A DNA stretch of 46,694 nucleotides, taken from the NCBI RefSeq assembly GCF_014647675.1, contig NZ_BMPQ01000039.1, positions 1-46,694 on the forward strand. The letters are read 5' to 3'. This document shows, one piece after another, positions 40,127 through 46,694 of the stretch. The notes under the pieces were generated by a model. That model was not told the DNA's origin. It saw nothing but the letters and a program-made list of their open reading frames with translations, and searched no databases. A program made the translations under genes and the position numbers. How positions within the stretch are numbered: position 1 is the stretch's first letter; each line of letters starts with the position of its first letter. The stretch comes from Streptomyces flaveus. Lineage in GTDB: Bacteria; Actinomycetota; Actinomycetes; Streptomycetales; Streptomycetaceae.

Positions 40127-41362
40127 TCAACTCGGGATGGGGGTGTATACGGAGTTCTTCGCGGCGCTCTCCTCGACCGCCGCGAGTACGCGCTGCACCT
40201 GCAGTCCGTCGGCGAAGGACGGAACCGGCGCGCTGCCTTCGGCGATGGCGGTCACCAAGTCGCGGGCCTGGTGGACGAAGGAGTGCTCGTAGCCGAGGCC
40301 GTGACCCGGCGGCCACCAGGCCTCCAGGTAGGGGTGATCGGGCTCGGTGACGAGGATGCGGCGGAAGCCGGCGTGGGTGCCGGGCTCGCGGTGGTCGTGG
40401 TACTCGAGTTCGTTGAGCCGTTCCAGGTCGAAGGCCAACGAGCCGTGTTCACCGTTGAGTTCGATGCGCAGAACGTTCTTGCGGCCGGTGGCGTACCGGG
40501 TGGCCTCGAAGGAGGCAAGCGCACCCGAGGCGAAACGGCCGGTGAAGACGGCGGCGTCGTCCACGGTGACCTGGCCGACTCCGTTGGCGGACACCGCGGA
40601 CAGGCCGCTGGTCGGTCCGCCGGGCAGCGGCCTGTCCCGTACGAAGGTCTCGGTGAGCGCGGACACTCCCACGACCGGCTCGCCCACGAGGTACTGCGCG
40701 AGGTCGACGATGTGCGCGCCCAGGTCGCCGAGCGCGCCCGAGCCCGCCGTCTCCTTGCGCAGCCGCCAGGTCAGCGGGAACTGTGGGTCCACCAGCCAGT
40801 CCTGAAGGTACGTCACCCGTACGTGGCGCAGGGCGCCCAACCGTCCCTCGGCGACCATCTTCCGGGCGAGCGAAGTGGCGGGCACCCGGCGGTAGTTGAA
40901 GCCGACCATCGCCACCTGGCCGCGTGCGGCCGCGGCTTCGGCGGCCTCGGTCATCGCCTCGGCCTCCTCCACCGTGTTGGCGAGGGGCTTCTCGCACAGC
41001 ACGTGCTTGCCGGCGGCCAGTGCGGCAAGGGCGATCTCGGCGTGGCTGTCGCCGGGCGTGCAGATGTCGACGAGGTCGACGTCGTCCCGTGTGATCAGTG
41101 CCCGCCAGTCGGTCTCGGCCGCCGCCCAGCCGAGCCGGTCGGCCGCCGCGCGTACGGCCTGTCCGTCGCGGCCGCAGACGGCGGCGAGGACGGGGCGGCG
41201 TGGCAGGTCGAAGACGCGGCCCACGGTGCGCCAGCCCTGGGAGTGGGCGGCGCCCATGAACGCGTATCCGACCATGCCGATGCCTAGCGGCGGCCTTGCA
41301 CCGTCGGGCTTCTCGACCGCTGCCCCGGCCTCTGCCTCATCGGGCTGCTGCGGCTGTCCCAT
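40127..41362 (-). CDS. Gfo/Idh/MocA-family NAD(P) dehydrogenase
   Basis: A 411-residue sugar or cyclitol dehydrogenase. The N-terminal Rossmann domain contains LGIGMVGYAFMGAAHSQGW, LVDICTPGDSHAEIALAALAAGKHVLCEKPLANTVEEAEAM (catalytic Lys in EKP) and VGFNYRRVPATSLARKMV. The C-terminal domain has GSGALGDLGAHIVDLAQYLVGEP with the family DxGxHxxD motif and ASFEATRYATGRKN. The first 25 residues (PQQPDEAEAGAAVEKPDGA) are a hydrophilic extension. ATG 41362 follows GAGGAGG. It lies between the ABC importer and the TIM-barrel isomerase and probably oxidises the imported compound. It shares features with myo-inositol dehydrogenases, but the family is broad. Confidence 0.88.
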   Translation of the reverse strand: MGQPQQPDEAEAGAAVEKPDGARPPLGIGMVGYAFMGAAHSQGWRTVGRVFDLPRRPVLAAVCGRDGQAVRAAADRLGWAAAETDWRALITRDDVDLVDICTPGDSHAEIALAALAAGKHVLCEKPLANTVEEAEAMTEAAEAAAARGQVAMVGFNYRRVPATSLARKMVAEGRLGALRHVRVTYLQDWLVDPQFPLTWRLRKETAGSGALGDLGAHIVDLAQYLVGEPVVGVSALTETFVRDRPLPGGPTSGLSAVSANGVGQVTVDDAAVFTGRFASGALASFEATRYATGRKNVLRIELNGEHGSLAFDLERLNELEYHDHREPGTHAGFRRILVTEPDHPYLEAWWPPGHGLGYEHSFVHQARDLVTAIAEGSAPVPSFADGLQVQRVLAAVEESAAKNSVYTPIPS

Positions 41363-41429
41363 GCGGGAGTCCTCCTCGTGTTGTGGCGCGGTGGGGGGTA
41401 TGAGCGGGGCGCGTATGCGGTCGGACGAC

Positions 41430-41482
41430 TGCGGGTTCGTTGTGGCTGGGCGCGCAGTTCCCCGCGCCCCTAAAGGGGCGCT
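41430..41482. repeat. Streptomyces-type dispersed repeat
   Basis: The stretch around 41443-41482 (ggctgggcgcgcagttcccc followed by gcgcccctaaaggggcgc) is a form of a short palindromic element that I recognise as recurring in intergenic DNA of many Streptomyces genomes. It includes the first of two hairpins in this gap. Copy number in this genome cannot be judged from the window. Confidence 0.55.
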
Positions 41483-41502
41483 CACGCGCCCTGACGGGGC
41501 GC
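41464..41502 (-). terminator. Double hairpin downstream of the sugar-binding lipoprotein gene
   Basis: Two consecutive hairpins occupy the 41505-41363 gap. GCGCCC (41486-41491) pairs with GGGCGC (41497-41502), and GCGCCCC (41464-41470) pairs with GGGGCGC (41475-41481) with loop TAAA. The first begins three bases after the lipoprotein gene's stop. They should terminate the ABC-transporter transcript or reduce read-through to the Gfo/Idh/MocA gene. Confidence 0.6.
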
Positions 41503-41504
41503 CG

Positions 41505-42542
41505 TCACTTGAAGCCGGTAGGCATGTACTGGTCGACGTTCTCCTTGTCGACGACTGCCGAGTAGAGCGTCAGGGACGCCGGGATCTCGAACTCGGCGAG
41601 GCCGCCCACGCCCTTGCCCTGGCCGAGGGCGCGGGCGAGGTCGATCGCGGAGGCGGCCATGGTGGGCGGGTAGAGGACGGTGGCCTTGAGGACGCCGTCG
41701 TCGGCCTTGATGGCCTGGAAGGCGGACAGCGCGCCCGCGCCGCCGACCATCAGGAAGTCGTCGCGGCCTGCCTGGTCGATGGCGCGCAGGGCACCCACGC
41801 CCTGGTCGTCGTCGTGGTTCCACAGGGCGTCGAAGTTCGACTGGGCCTGGAGGAGCTGGGACATCTTGGCCTGGCCGGACTCGACGGTGAAGTCCGCGGA
41901 CTGCCGGGCGACCTTCTTGATGTTCGGGTAGTTCTTGAGGGCCGCGTCGAAGCCCTGCGTACGCTGCTGGGTCAGCTCCAGGTTGTCGATGCCCGCGAGC
42001 TCGATGACCTTGGCGTTCTTCTTGTCCTTGAGCTTCTCGCCGATGTAGTGACCGGCGTTCAGGCCCATGCCGTAGTTGTCGCCGCCGATCCAACAGCGGT
42101 ACGCCTGCGGCGAGTTGAAGATCCGGTCGAGGTTGACGACGGGGATGCCGGCGCGCATGGCCTGGAGCCCGACCTGGGTGAGGGCCTTGCCGTCGGCGGG
42201 CAGAACCACCAGGACGTCGACCTTCTTGTTGATCAGGGTCTCGATCTGGCCGATCTGCGCGGCGGTGTCGTTGGAGCCCTCGGTGATCTCCAGCGTCACG
42301 TCCTTGTACTTCTTGGCCCGGTTCTTGGCGTTGTCGTTGATGGCGTTGAGCCAGCCGTGGTCGGCCTGGGGGCCGGCGAAGCCGATGGTGACGGGCTTGC
42401 CTGGCTTGTCGTCGGCGGCGGGCTGGTCGTTGGAGGCCGGCTCGTCGCTGGACTCGTTACTCGTGCAACCGGTGAGGAGCGCACCGGCCCCTACGGCGGC
42501 GGTGCCGAAGAGCAGTCCTCTGCGGCTGGTGAACTCTGGCAT
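41505..42542 (-). CDS. Sugar ABC transporter substrate-binding lipoprotein
   Basis: A 345-residue periplasmic-binding-protein family I (ribose/xylose-type) receptor. The N-terminus MPEFTSRRGLLFGTAAVGAGALLTGC combines a twin-Arg motif with lipobox LTGC. Then VTIGFAGPQADHGWLNAINDNAKNRAKKY, VDVLVVLPADGKALTQVGLQAMRAGIPVVNLDRIF, WIGGDNYGMGLNAGHYIGEKL, GIDNLELTQQRTQGFDAALK and DALWNHDDDQGVGALRAI follow, all typical of this class. The two domains should clamp a sugar or cyclitol, and the Asp/Asn/Trp residues are available for hydroxyl binding. ATG 42542 follows GGAAGGG. It is the last gene of the ATPase-permease-binding-protein operon, separated from the permease by a 112-bp gap containing a four-copy repeat. 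Confidence 0.92.
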   Translation of the reverse strand: MPEFTSRRGLLFGTAAVGAGALLTGCTSNESSDEPASNDQPAADDKPGKPVTIGFAGPQADHGWLNAINDNAKNRAKKYKDVTLEITEGSNDTAAQIGQIETLINKKVDVLVVLPADGKALTQVGLQAMRAGIPVVNLDRIFNSPQAYRCWIGGDNYGMGLNAGHYIGEKLKDKKNAKVIELAGIDNLELTQQRTQGFDAALKNYPNIKKVARQSADFTVESGQAKMSQLLQAQSNFDALWNHDDDQGVGALRAIDQAGRDDFLMVGGAGALSAFQAIKADDGVLKATVLYPPTMAASAIDLARALGQGKGVGGLAEFEIPASLTLYSAVVDKENVDQYMPTGFK

Positions 42543-42579
42543 GGCGGTGGACCCTTCCGTGAAGGACGTGCGAAACGGC

Positions 42580-42676
42580 TCAAGTCGTGCTGGTGCTACG
42601 GCTTCAAGTCGTACTGGCGGTACTGGCGTCAAGTCGTGGATGCCGTACGGGCGTCAAGTCGTATGTGCGGTACGGC
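42580..42676. repeat. Four tandem ~25-bp repeats between permease and binding-protein genes
   Basis: The core TCAAGTCGT recurs at 42580, 42604, 42629 and 42654 (periods 24, 25, 25). Flanks such as GGTACTGGCG, CGTACGGGCG and GGTACGGCGC are related. The last copy contains the permease stop codon (42654-42656). This fills most of the 112-bp intercistronic gap. The repeat could set the transcript level of the binding protein or be a variable-number locus. Confidence 0.8.
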
Positions 42677-43673
42677 GCTGGACGAGCACGGCGGCGACGA
42701 TGATCGCGCCCTTGGCGATCTGCTGGACGTCGCTCTGCAGGTTGTTCAAGGCGAAGATGTTGGTGATCGTGGTGAAGATCAGTACGCCGAGCACCGAGCC
42801 GACGATGGTGCCGCGCCCGCCGCTGAGCAGCGTGCCGCCGATGATCGCGGCGGCGATGGCGTCGAGTTCGTACAGGTTGCCGTTGGTGTTCTGGCCCGAG
42901 CCGGCGAGCACGATCAGCAGGAAGGCGGCGATGCCGCAGCACAGCCCGGAGAGCAGATACAGGTACAGCCGCTGCCGGCGTACGTCGATACCCGCGAGCC
43001 GGGCGGCTTCCGCATTGCCGCCGACGGCCACGGTCCGCCGCCCGAAGGTGGTGCGGTTGAGCAGCAGCCAGCCGATGACGGTGACCACCGCGAAGACCAT
43101 GACCAGCGGCGGGATGCCCAGGACGTAGGCGTCGCGCCCGCCGAGGTCCAGCACGCTCTGGACCGTGACGACCTGGGTGTTTCCGTCGGTGATCTGCAGG
43201 GCGAGCCCGCGGGCCGAGGCGAGCATGGCCAGCGTCGCGATGAACGGGACCATTGCGCCGTACGCGATCAGCATGCCGTTCACCAGGCCGCAGCCCACGC
43301 CGACGATCACCGAGGTGAAGAGGATGCCGATGAAGCCGTACTCCTGGGTGGCCACGGTCGTGGCCCATACGGAGGCGAGCGCGACGATCGCGCCGACGGA
43401 CAGGTCGATGCCGCCGGAGACGATGACGAAGGTCATGCCGACGGTGACGACACCGATGACCGAGGCCTGGGTGAGGACGAGTTGGAGGTTGCGGGTGTCG
43501 AGGAACTGGTCGGGCTTGGTGATGCCGCCGATGATGATCAGGGCGGCGAGTACGCCGAGCAGCGAGAGGGTGCGGACGTCGGCGCGGGCGGTGAGTGCCC
43601 GCCAGGGGCTGGGTCCCTCCACCGGCGACATTTTCGGGGTGTCATCCCGGGGCGGTGATGCGTGCTGCGTCAT
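42654..43673 (-). CDS. Sugar ABC transporter permease
   Basis: A 339-residue membrane protein of the ribose/xylose transporter permease family (BPD_transp_2). Blocks are IGVVTVGMTFVIVSGGIDLSVGAIVALASV, GVGCGLVNGMLIAYGAMVPFIATLAMLASARG, LLNRTTFGRRTVAVGGNAEAARLAGIDVRRQ, and LYELDAIAAAIIGGTLLSGGRGTIVGSVLGVLIF near the C-terminus, with about eight to ten hydrophobic helices. The N-terminal 35 residues are hydrophilic. ATG 43673 overlaps the ATPase gene's stop (ATGA), so translation is coupled. It acts as the membrane channel for the ATPase at 43670 and the receptor at 41505. Confidence 0.92.
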   Translation of the reverse strand: MTQHASPPRDDTPKMSPVEGPSPWRALTARADVRTLSLLGVLAALIIIGGITKPDQFLDTRNLQLVLTQASVIGVVTVGMTFVIVSGGIDLSVGAIVALASVWATTVATQEYGFIGILFTSVIVGVGCGLVNGMLIAYGAMVPFIATLAMLASARGLALQITDGNTQVVTVQSVLDLGGRDAYVLGIPPLVMVFAVVTVIGWLLLNRTTFGRRTVAVGGNAEAARLAGIDVRRQRLYLYLLSGLCCGIAAFLLIVLAGSGQNTNGNLYELDAIAAAIIGGTLLSGGRGTIVGSVLGVLIFTTITNIFALNNLQSDVQQIAKGAIIVAAVLVQRRTAHTT

Positions 43674-45187
43674 GACGCCGGAGTTCCTTCCATGACGAGG
43701 TCGAGTACGCGGGGTTCGTCGAGCTCCCGGGCGGGCGCCGTGTGCACGACGTGGCCCTCGCGGAGCACCAGGACGCGGTCGGCGAGCCCGAGGACTTCGG
43801 GCACTTCGCTGGAGACCAGGAGCACGGCCAGGCCTTCGTCGGCGAGGCGGCGGATGACGGCGTACAGCTCGGCGCGGGCGCCGACGTCGACGCCGCGGGT
43901 GGGCTCGTCGAGCAGCAGCACCCGGCAACCGCGCAGCAGCCAGCGGGCCAGTACGGCCTTCTGCTGGTTGCCGCCGGAGAGGGTGCGCACGGGCACGGAG
44001 GGGTTGTCGGGGCGCAGCGACAGCTCGCGCGTGGCCTTGAGGGCCGCTTCCCGCTCGCCGCTGCGGTCCAGCCAACCCCCGTACGAGAAGCGGGACATGG
44101 AGGACACGGACACGTTCCGCGTGACGGACTCCAGCATCAGCAGGGCCTGCGCCTTGCGCTCCTCGGGGGCAAGTCCCAGTCCGGCGCGGACGGCGTCCCG
44201 TACGCTGCCCGGCTTCAACCGCCTTCCGTCTACGAGGACTTGACCTGCGGTCGGTTTGCGTGCGCCGTAGATGGTCTCCAGGATCTCGGAGCGCCCGGAG
44301 CCGACGAGTCCGGCAAGGCCGACGATCTCGCCCGGCCGGAGGCTGAGGTCGAGGGGTGCGAACTCCCCTTCCCGCGCAAGGCCTTTGACCTCGAGCACCG
44401 GATCCGGGAGCGCGTCGTGCACCGGCCGCTCGGGGAAGACGTACTCCACGTTCCGTCCCGTCATCAGCGCCACGACCTCGCGCGTCGGCGTCGACTTCGC
44501 GGGCAGCCCGCCCGCTACCGCGCGCCCGTCCTTGAGGACCGTGACGCGGTCGCCGATGCGGCGGATCTCCTCCAGGCGGTGCGAGATGTAGACGACGGCG
44601 ACGCCGTCCGCGGTGAGGTCGCCGACGATGCGGAAGAGGTTGTCGACCTCGTCGGGGTCGAGTGCGGCGGACGGCTCGTCCATGACGATGAGGCGTACGT
44701 CGTGGGAGAGCGCCCGCGCCATGGAGACGATCTGCTGCTGGGCGGCGGACAGGTCGCCGACGAGCCGGGCCGGATCGATCTCCGGGTGGCCAAGTCGCTT
44801 GAGAAGAGCGGCAGTTGAGGAGCGCGCGCCCTTGCGTCGTACGACGAAACCGGCGGCCGTCGGCTCATGGCCCAGGTAGACGTTCTCGGCCACCGACAGG
44901 CCCTCCACCAGGTCGAGTTCCTGGTAGATGGTGGCGATACCGAGGCGCATCGCGGCGATCGGCGAGCGGAGGGTGACGGGGTCGCCGCGCCAGTTGATGG
45001 TGCCGTTGTCGGGCTGGTGGGCGCCGGCCAGGACCTTGATGAGGGTGGACTTCCCGGCGCCGTTCTGGCCGAGCAGACAGTGCACCTCGCCGGGCTGGAC
45101 GTCGAGGTCGACGCCGTCGAGCGCGCGGACGCCGGGGAACGACTTGGTGATCCCGGACATGGTGAGCAGCGGTGGTTCTGATGCCAT
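43670..45187 (-). CDS. Sugar ABC transporter ATP-binding protein (two ABC domains)
   Basis: A 505-residue tandem ATPase of the RbsA/MglA/XylG type. The first domain has Walker A GQNGAGKSTLIK, the signature region LSAAQQQIVSMARALS and Walker B LIVMDEPSAALD. The second has a degenerate Walker A GLVGSGRSEI, signature LSGGNQQKAVLARWLL and Walker B VLLLDEPTRGVD. The loss of the canonical Lys in the second Walker A is usual in this family. The start is ATG 45187 after AAGGGG. It is the first gene of the importer operon; its stop overlaps the permease start. It is followed upstream by the ROK regulator gene on the same strand, with a 166-bp gap. Confidence 0.93.
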   Translation of the reverse strand: MASEPPLLTMSGITKSFPGVRALDGVDLDVQPGEVHCLLGQNGAGKSTLIKVLAGAHQPDNGTINWRGDPVTLRSPIAAMRLGIATIYQELDLVEGLSVAENVYLGHEPTAAGFVVRRKGARSSTAALLKRLGHPEIDPARLVGDLSAAQQQIVSMARALSHDVRLIVMDEPSAALDPDEVDNLFRIVGDLTADGVAVVYISHRLEEIRRIGDRVTVLKDGRAVAGGLPAKSTPTREVVALMTGRNVEYVFPERPVHDALPDPVLEVKGLAREGEFAPLDLSLRPGEIVGLAGLVGSGRSEILETIYGARKPTAGQVLVDGRRLKPGSVRDAVRAGLGLAPEERKAQALLMLESVTRNVSVSSMSRFSYGGWLDRSGEREAALKATRELSLRPDNPSVPVRTLSGGNQQKAVLARWLLRGCRVLLLDEPTRGVDVGARAELYAVIRRLADEGLAVLLVSSEVPEVLGLADRVLVLREGHVVHTAPARELDEPRVLDLVMEGTPAS

Positions 45188-45309
45188 GACGGTTCCCCTT
45201 GGCGGGCGTGCGGGCCGGTTCAGGGCAGGGCGGGGTAGGGCAGGGGCGGTGCGGGGTGCTGAGTCGGAGTGGTGGCAGGGTGTCGTCGTGCTGGTGGCTT
45301 TACGTGGCG

Positions 45310-45352
45310 CTGGTGAGCGTGACGTGCGGCCCTGGTGAGCTTGACGTGCTGC
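45310..45352. repeat. 21-bp direct repeat between ROK and ABC genes
   Basis: CTGGTGAGCGTGACGTGCGGC (45310-45330, shown without its last base elsewhere) recurs at 45332-45352 with two mismatches. It lies directly downstream of the ROK stop and about 120 bp upstream of the ABC ATPase start, in the promoter region of the importer operon. It might be a direct-repeat regulator site or a local duplication. Confidence 0.5.
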
Positions 45353-45353
45353 G

Positions 45354-46544
45354 TTAAGCGGGTGAGAACAGGTGGTCGCTGATGAGCCGGGCCGCGCCGA
45401 TGACTCCGGCGGTGGGGCCCAACTCCCCCAGAACGATCGGGAGGTTGCCGGTCGCGAGGGGCAGCGACTGGCGGTAGACCTGGGTACGGATCGCGGCGAG
45501 CAGGGTGTGGCCGAGGCCGGTCACCCCGCCGCCGATCACCACCAGGCCGGGGTTGAAGAAGCTGACGAGTCCGGCGATGACCTGGCCGGTGCGGAAGCCG
45601 CCTTCGCGGATCAGATCGAGCGCGGTGGTGTCGCCCGCGACGGCCGCGGCGGCGACGTCGACGGCGCTGAGGCTGCCGTTCGTCTCCAGGCGGCTGGAGA
45701 GCTCCGGCGACAGCCCCTGCTGGGCGGCTTCCGTGGCGTCGCGGGCAAGGGCGGCGCCGCTGAAGTGGGCTTCCAGGCAGCCCCGGTTGCCGCAGGCGCA
45801 CTGGCGGCCGTCCGGTACCGCGAGGATGTGGCCGATGTCGCCGGCGCTGCCCGTCGTACCGCGGTAGACCTCACCGCCGACGACGATGCCGCAGCCGATA
45901 CCGGTGCCGATCTTGACGCAGAGGAAGTCGCCCACGGAGCGTGCGACGCCCGCGTGCTGCTCCCCCATGGCCATCAGGTTCACATCGTTGTCGACCATGA
46001 CGGGGCAGCCGAGGTCCTGGCTCAGCGCCTCGCGCACCGGGAACCCGTCCCAGCCCGGCATGATCGGCGGGGCGACCGGGACACCCTCGGGGAAACGGAC
46101 GGGTCCTGGTACGCCGATGCCGGCGCCGTCGAAACCTTCCGCGAGCCCCGAGGCCCTCAACTTCGCCGCCATGGACAGGACTTGCTCGAAGACCGCGACC
46201 GGGCCCTCGCGTACGTCCATGGGCTGGTTGATGTGTCCCAGCACTTCCAGCTCGGCGTTGGTGACGGCCACATCGATCGACGTCGCGCCGATGTCCACGC
46301 CGAGGAAGCGCAGAGCGGGCGCGAGCCGGATGTTGTGGGAACGTCGGCCACCGCGCGAGGCGGCGAGTCCGTCGGCGACCACGAGCCCCGTCTCCAGGAG
46401 ACGTTCGACCTCCACAGCCAGCTTGGACCGCGAGAGGTCGACCCGATCGCCCAGCTGGGCACGGGAGTTGGGCCCGTCGTCACGCAACAGCCTGAGCAGC
46501 CGCGCCTGGTGGGCGTTCGCGGGTCGCGCCGTCATACGTCTCAC
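45354..46544 (-). CDS. ROK-family transcriptional regulator
   Basis: A 396-residue regulator with an N-terminal winged helix (AHQARLLRLLRDDGPNSRAQLGDRVDLSRSKLAVEVERLLETGLV) and a C-terminal ROK sugar-kinase-like domain. ROK blocks are FLGVDIGATSIDVAVT, GIGVPGPVRFPEG, PVMVDNDVNLMAMGE, VKIGTGIGCGIVVGGEVYRGTTGSAGDIGH and the zinc motif CACGNRGCLE, then FFNPGLVVIGGG. It likely represses the ABC importer and dehydrogenase genes until a sugar or cyclitol binds. GTG 46544 (MRRMTARP) is chosen because GGAGG lies five bases upstream; ATG 46535 is the alternative. It heads the leftward array; the 150 bp upstream look like a divergent promoter. Confidence 0.9.
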   Translation of the reverse strand: MRRMTARPANAHQARLLRLLRDDGPNSRAQLGDRVDLSRSKLAVEVERLLETGLVVADGLAASRGGRRSHNIRLAPALRFLGVDIGATSIDVAVTNAELEVLGHINQPMDVREGPVAVFEQVLSMAAKLRASGLAEGFDGAGIGVPGPVRFPEGVPVAPPIMPGWDGFPVREALSQDLGCPVMVDNDVNLMAMGEQHAGVARSVGDFLCVKIGTGIGCGIVVGGEVYRGTTGSAGDIGHILAVPDGRQCACGNRGCLEAHFSGAALARDATEAAQQGLSPELSSRLETNGSLSAVDVAAAAVAGDTTALDLIREGGFRTGQVIAGLVSFFNPGLVVIGGGVTGLGHTLLAAIRTQVYRQSLPLATGNLPIVLGELGPTAGVIGAARLISDHLFSPA

Positions 46545-46680
46545 GAGCCCCTCCCCGCCTCATCGGCACAGCTTCGTCGTGCTTTCGAGGGGAACGTAGC
46601 AGCGGTTGCCGAGAGTGGGAAGAAGTTGCGCAGGAATTAGCGCTGACTTTTTCCACTGACAGGACAAAGACGGGGGTCTG

Positions 46681-46694
46681 GTGACTCAGGTGCC
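46681..46694 (+). CDS. Possible start of a divergent gene, cut by the window end
   Basis: GTG at 46681 (GTG ACT CAG GTG) follows a G-rich GGGGG at 46672-46676 and faces away from the ROK gene. Only four codons are visible, so no product can be named. It could equally be chance. Confidence 0.2.

Noticed and set aside
42580..42676. CRISPR array
   Set aside because: Only four imperfect 9-bp cores with about 16-bp spacing and related, not unique, spacers; no cas genes in the window.
40896..43658. A 920-codon plus-strand open frame across the ABC genes
   Set aside because: Antisense to the dehydrogenase, binding protein and permease, with no motif; composition is typical of a shadow frame.

Overview
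The window is very GC-rich, with strong third-position GC bias, frequent GTG starts and many actinomycete-type families (MmyB-like XRE regulators, ROK and TetR regulators, an OFA transporter, ebo genes). This points to a Streptomyces or close relative. No marker in the window fixes the species.

Left third (about 1-15,370): a patchy accessory region. It opens with two tandem paralogous P-loop ATPase/regulator genes. The first is cut by the window edge and the second has lost the middle of its ATPase domain. A condensation-like acyltransferase with a late frameshift follows. Next come two back-to-back modules pairing an MmyB-type XRE regulator with short-chain dehydrogenases (SDRs); the second module also has a frameshifted SDR and a tautomerase. 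After an AT-richer gap are an orphan regulator-like gene, a frameshifted Tn3-family transposase remnant, and a divergent TetR / MBL-fold hydrolase pair with a 13-bp inverted repeat between them. The region ends in a mosaic of a truncated carboxymuconolactone-decarboxylase-like gene and the C-terminus of a serine recombinase, whose frame runs into a tRNA-Leu(GAG) gene. This looks like the edge of an old integrated element.

Middle (about 15,580-26,160): an oxalate/formate metabolism locus. Rightward: a ThDP decarboxylase of the oxalyl-CoA decarboxylase type, a formyl-CoA:oxalate CoA-transferase (Frc) with the family hallmarks, a fused NDP-forming acyl-CoA ligase, and an OFA-family transporter. 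Leftward from the same intergenic region: a second-type sucC-sucD pair and an aldehyde dehydrogenase. A perfect 8-bp inverted repeat lies between the divergent arms, and a 27-bp perfect-stem hairpin closes the right arm.

Right part (26,163-46,544): a long leftward gene array. From the right it holds a ROK regulator, a ribose-type ABC importer (ATPase, permease, lipoprotein), a Gfo/Idh/MocA dehydrogenase, a xylose-isomerase-like epimerase, a secreted PQQ-type sugar dehydrogenase with PKD and carbohydrate-binding-like modules, and a ThuA/DUF1080 lipoprotein; this reads as sugar or cyclitol uptake and oxidation. Past a terminator lies a seven-gene, translationally coupled 'ebo'-type operon: inositol-3-phosphate synthase, UbiA-like prenyltransferase, TIM-barrel protein, EboA, TatD-type hydrolase, EboE and an alkaline-phosphatase-fold enzyme. 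A Tat-exported TIM-barrel protein follows. The ebo-type operon, with an inositol phosphate synthase in place of the usual EboD cyclase, is the strongest candidate here for a biosynthetic or trafficking system with no known product.
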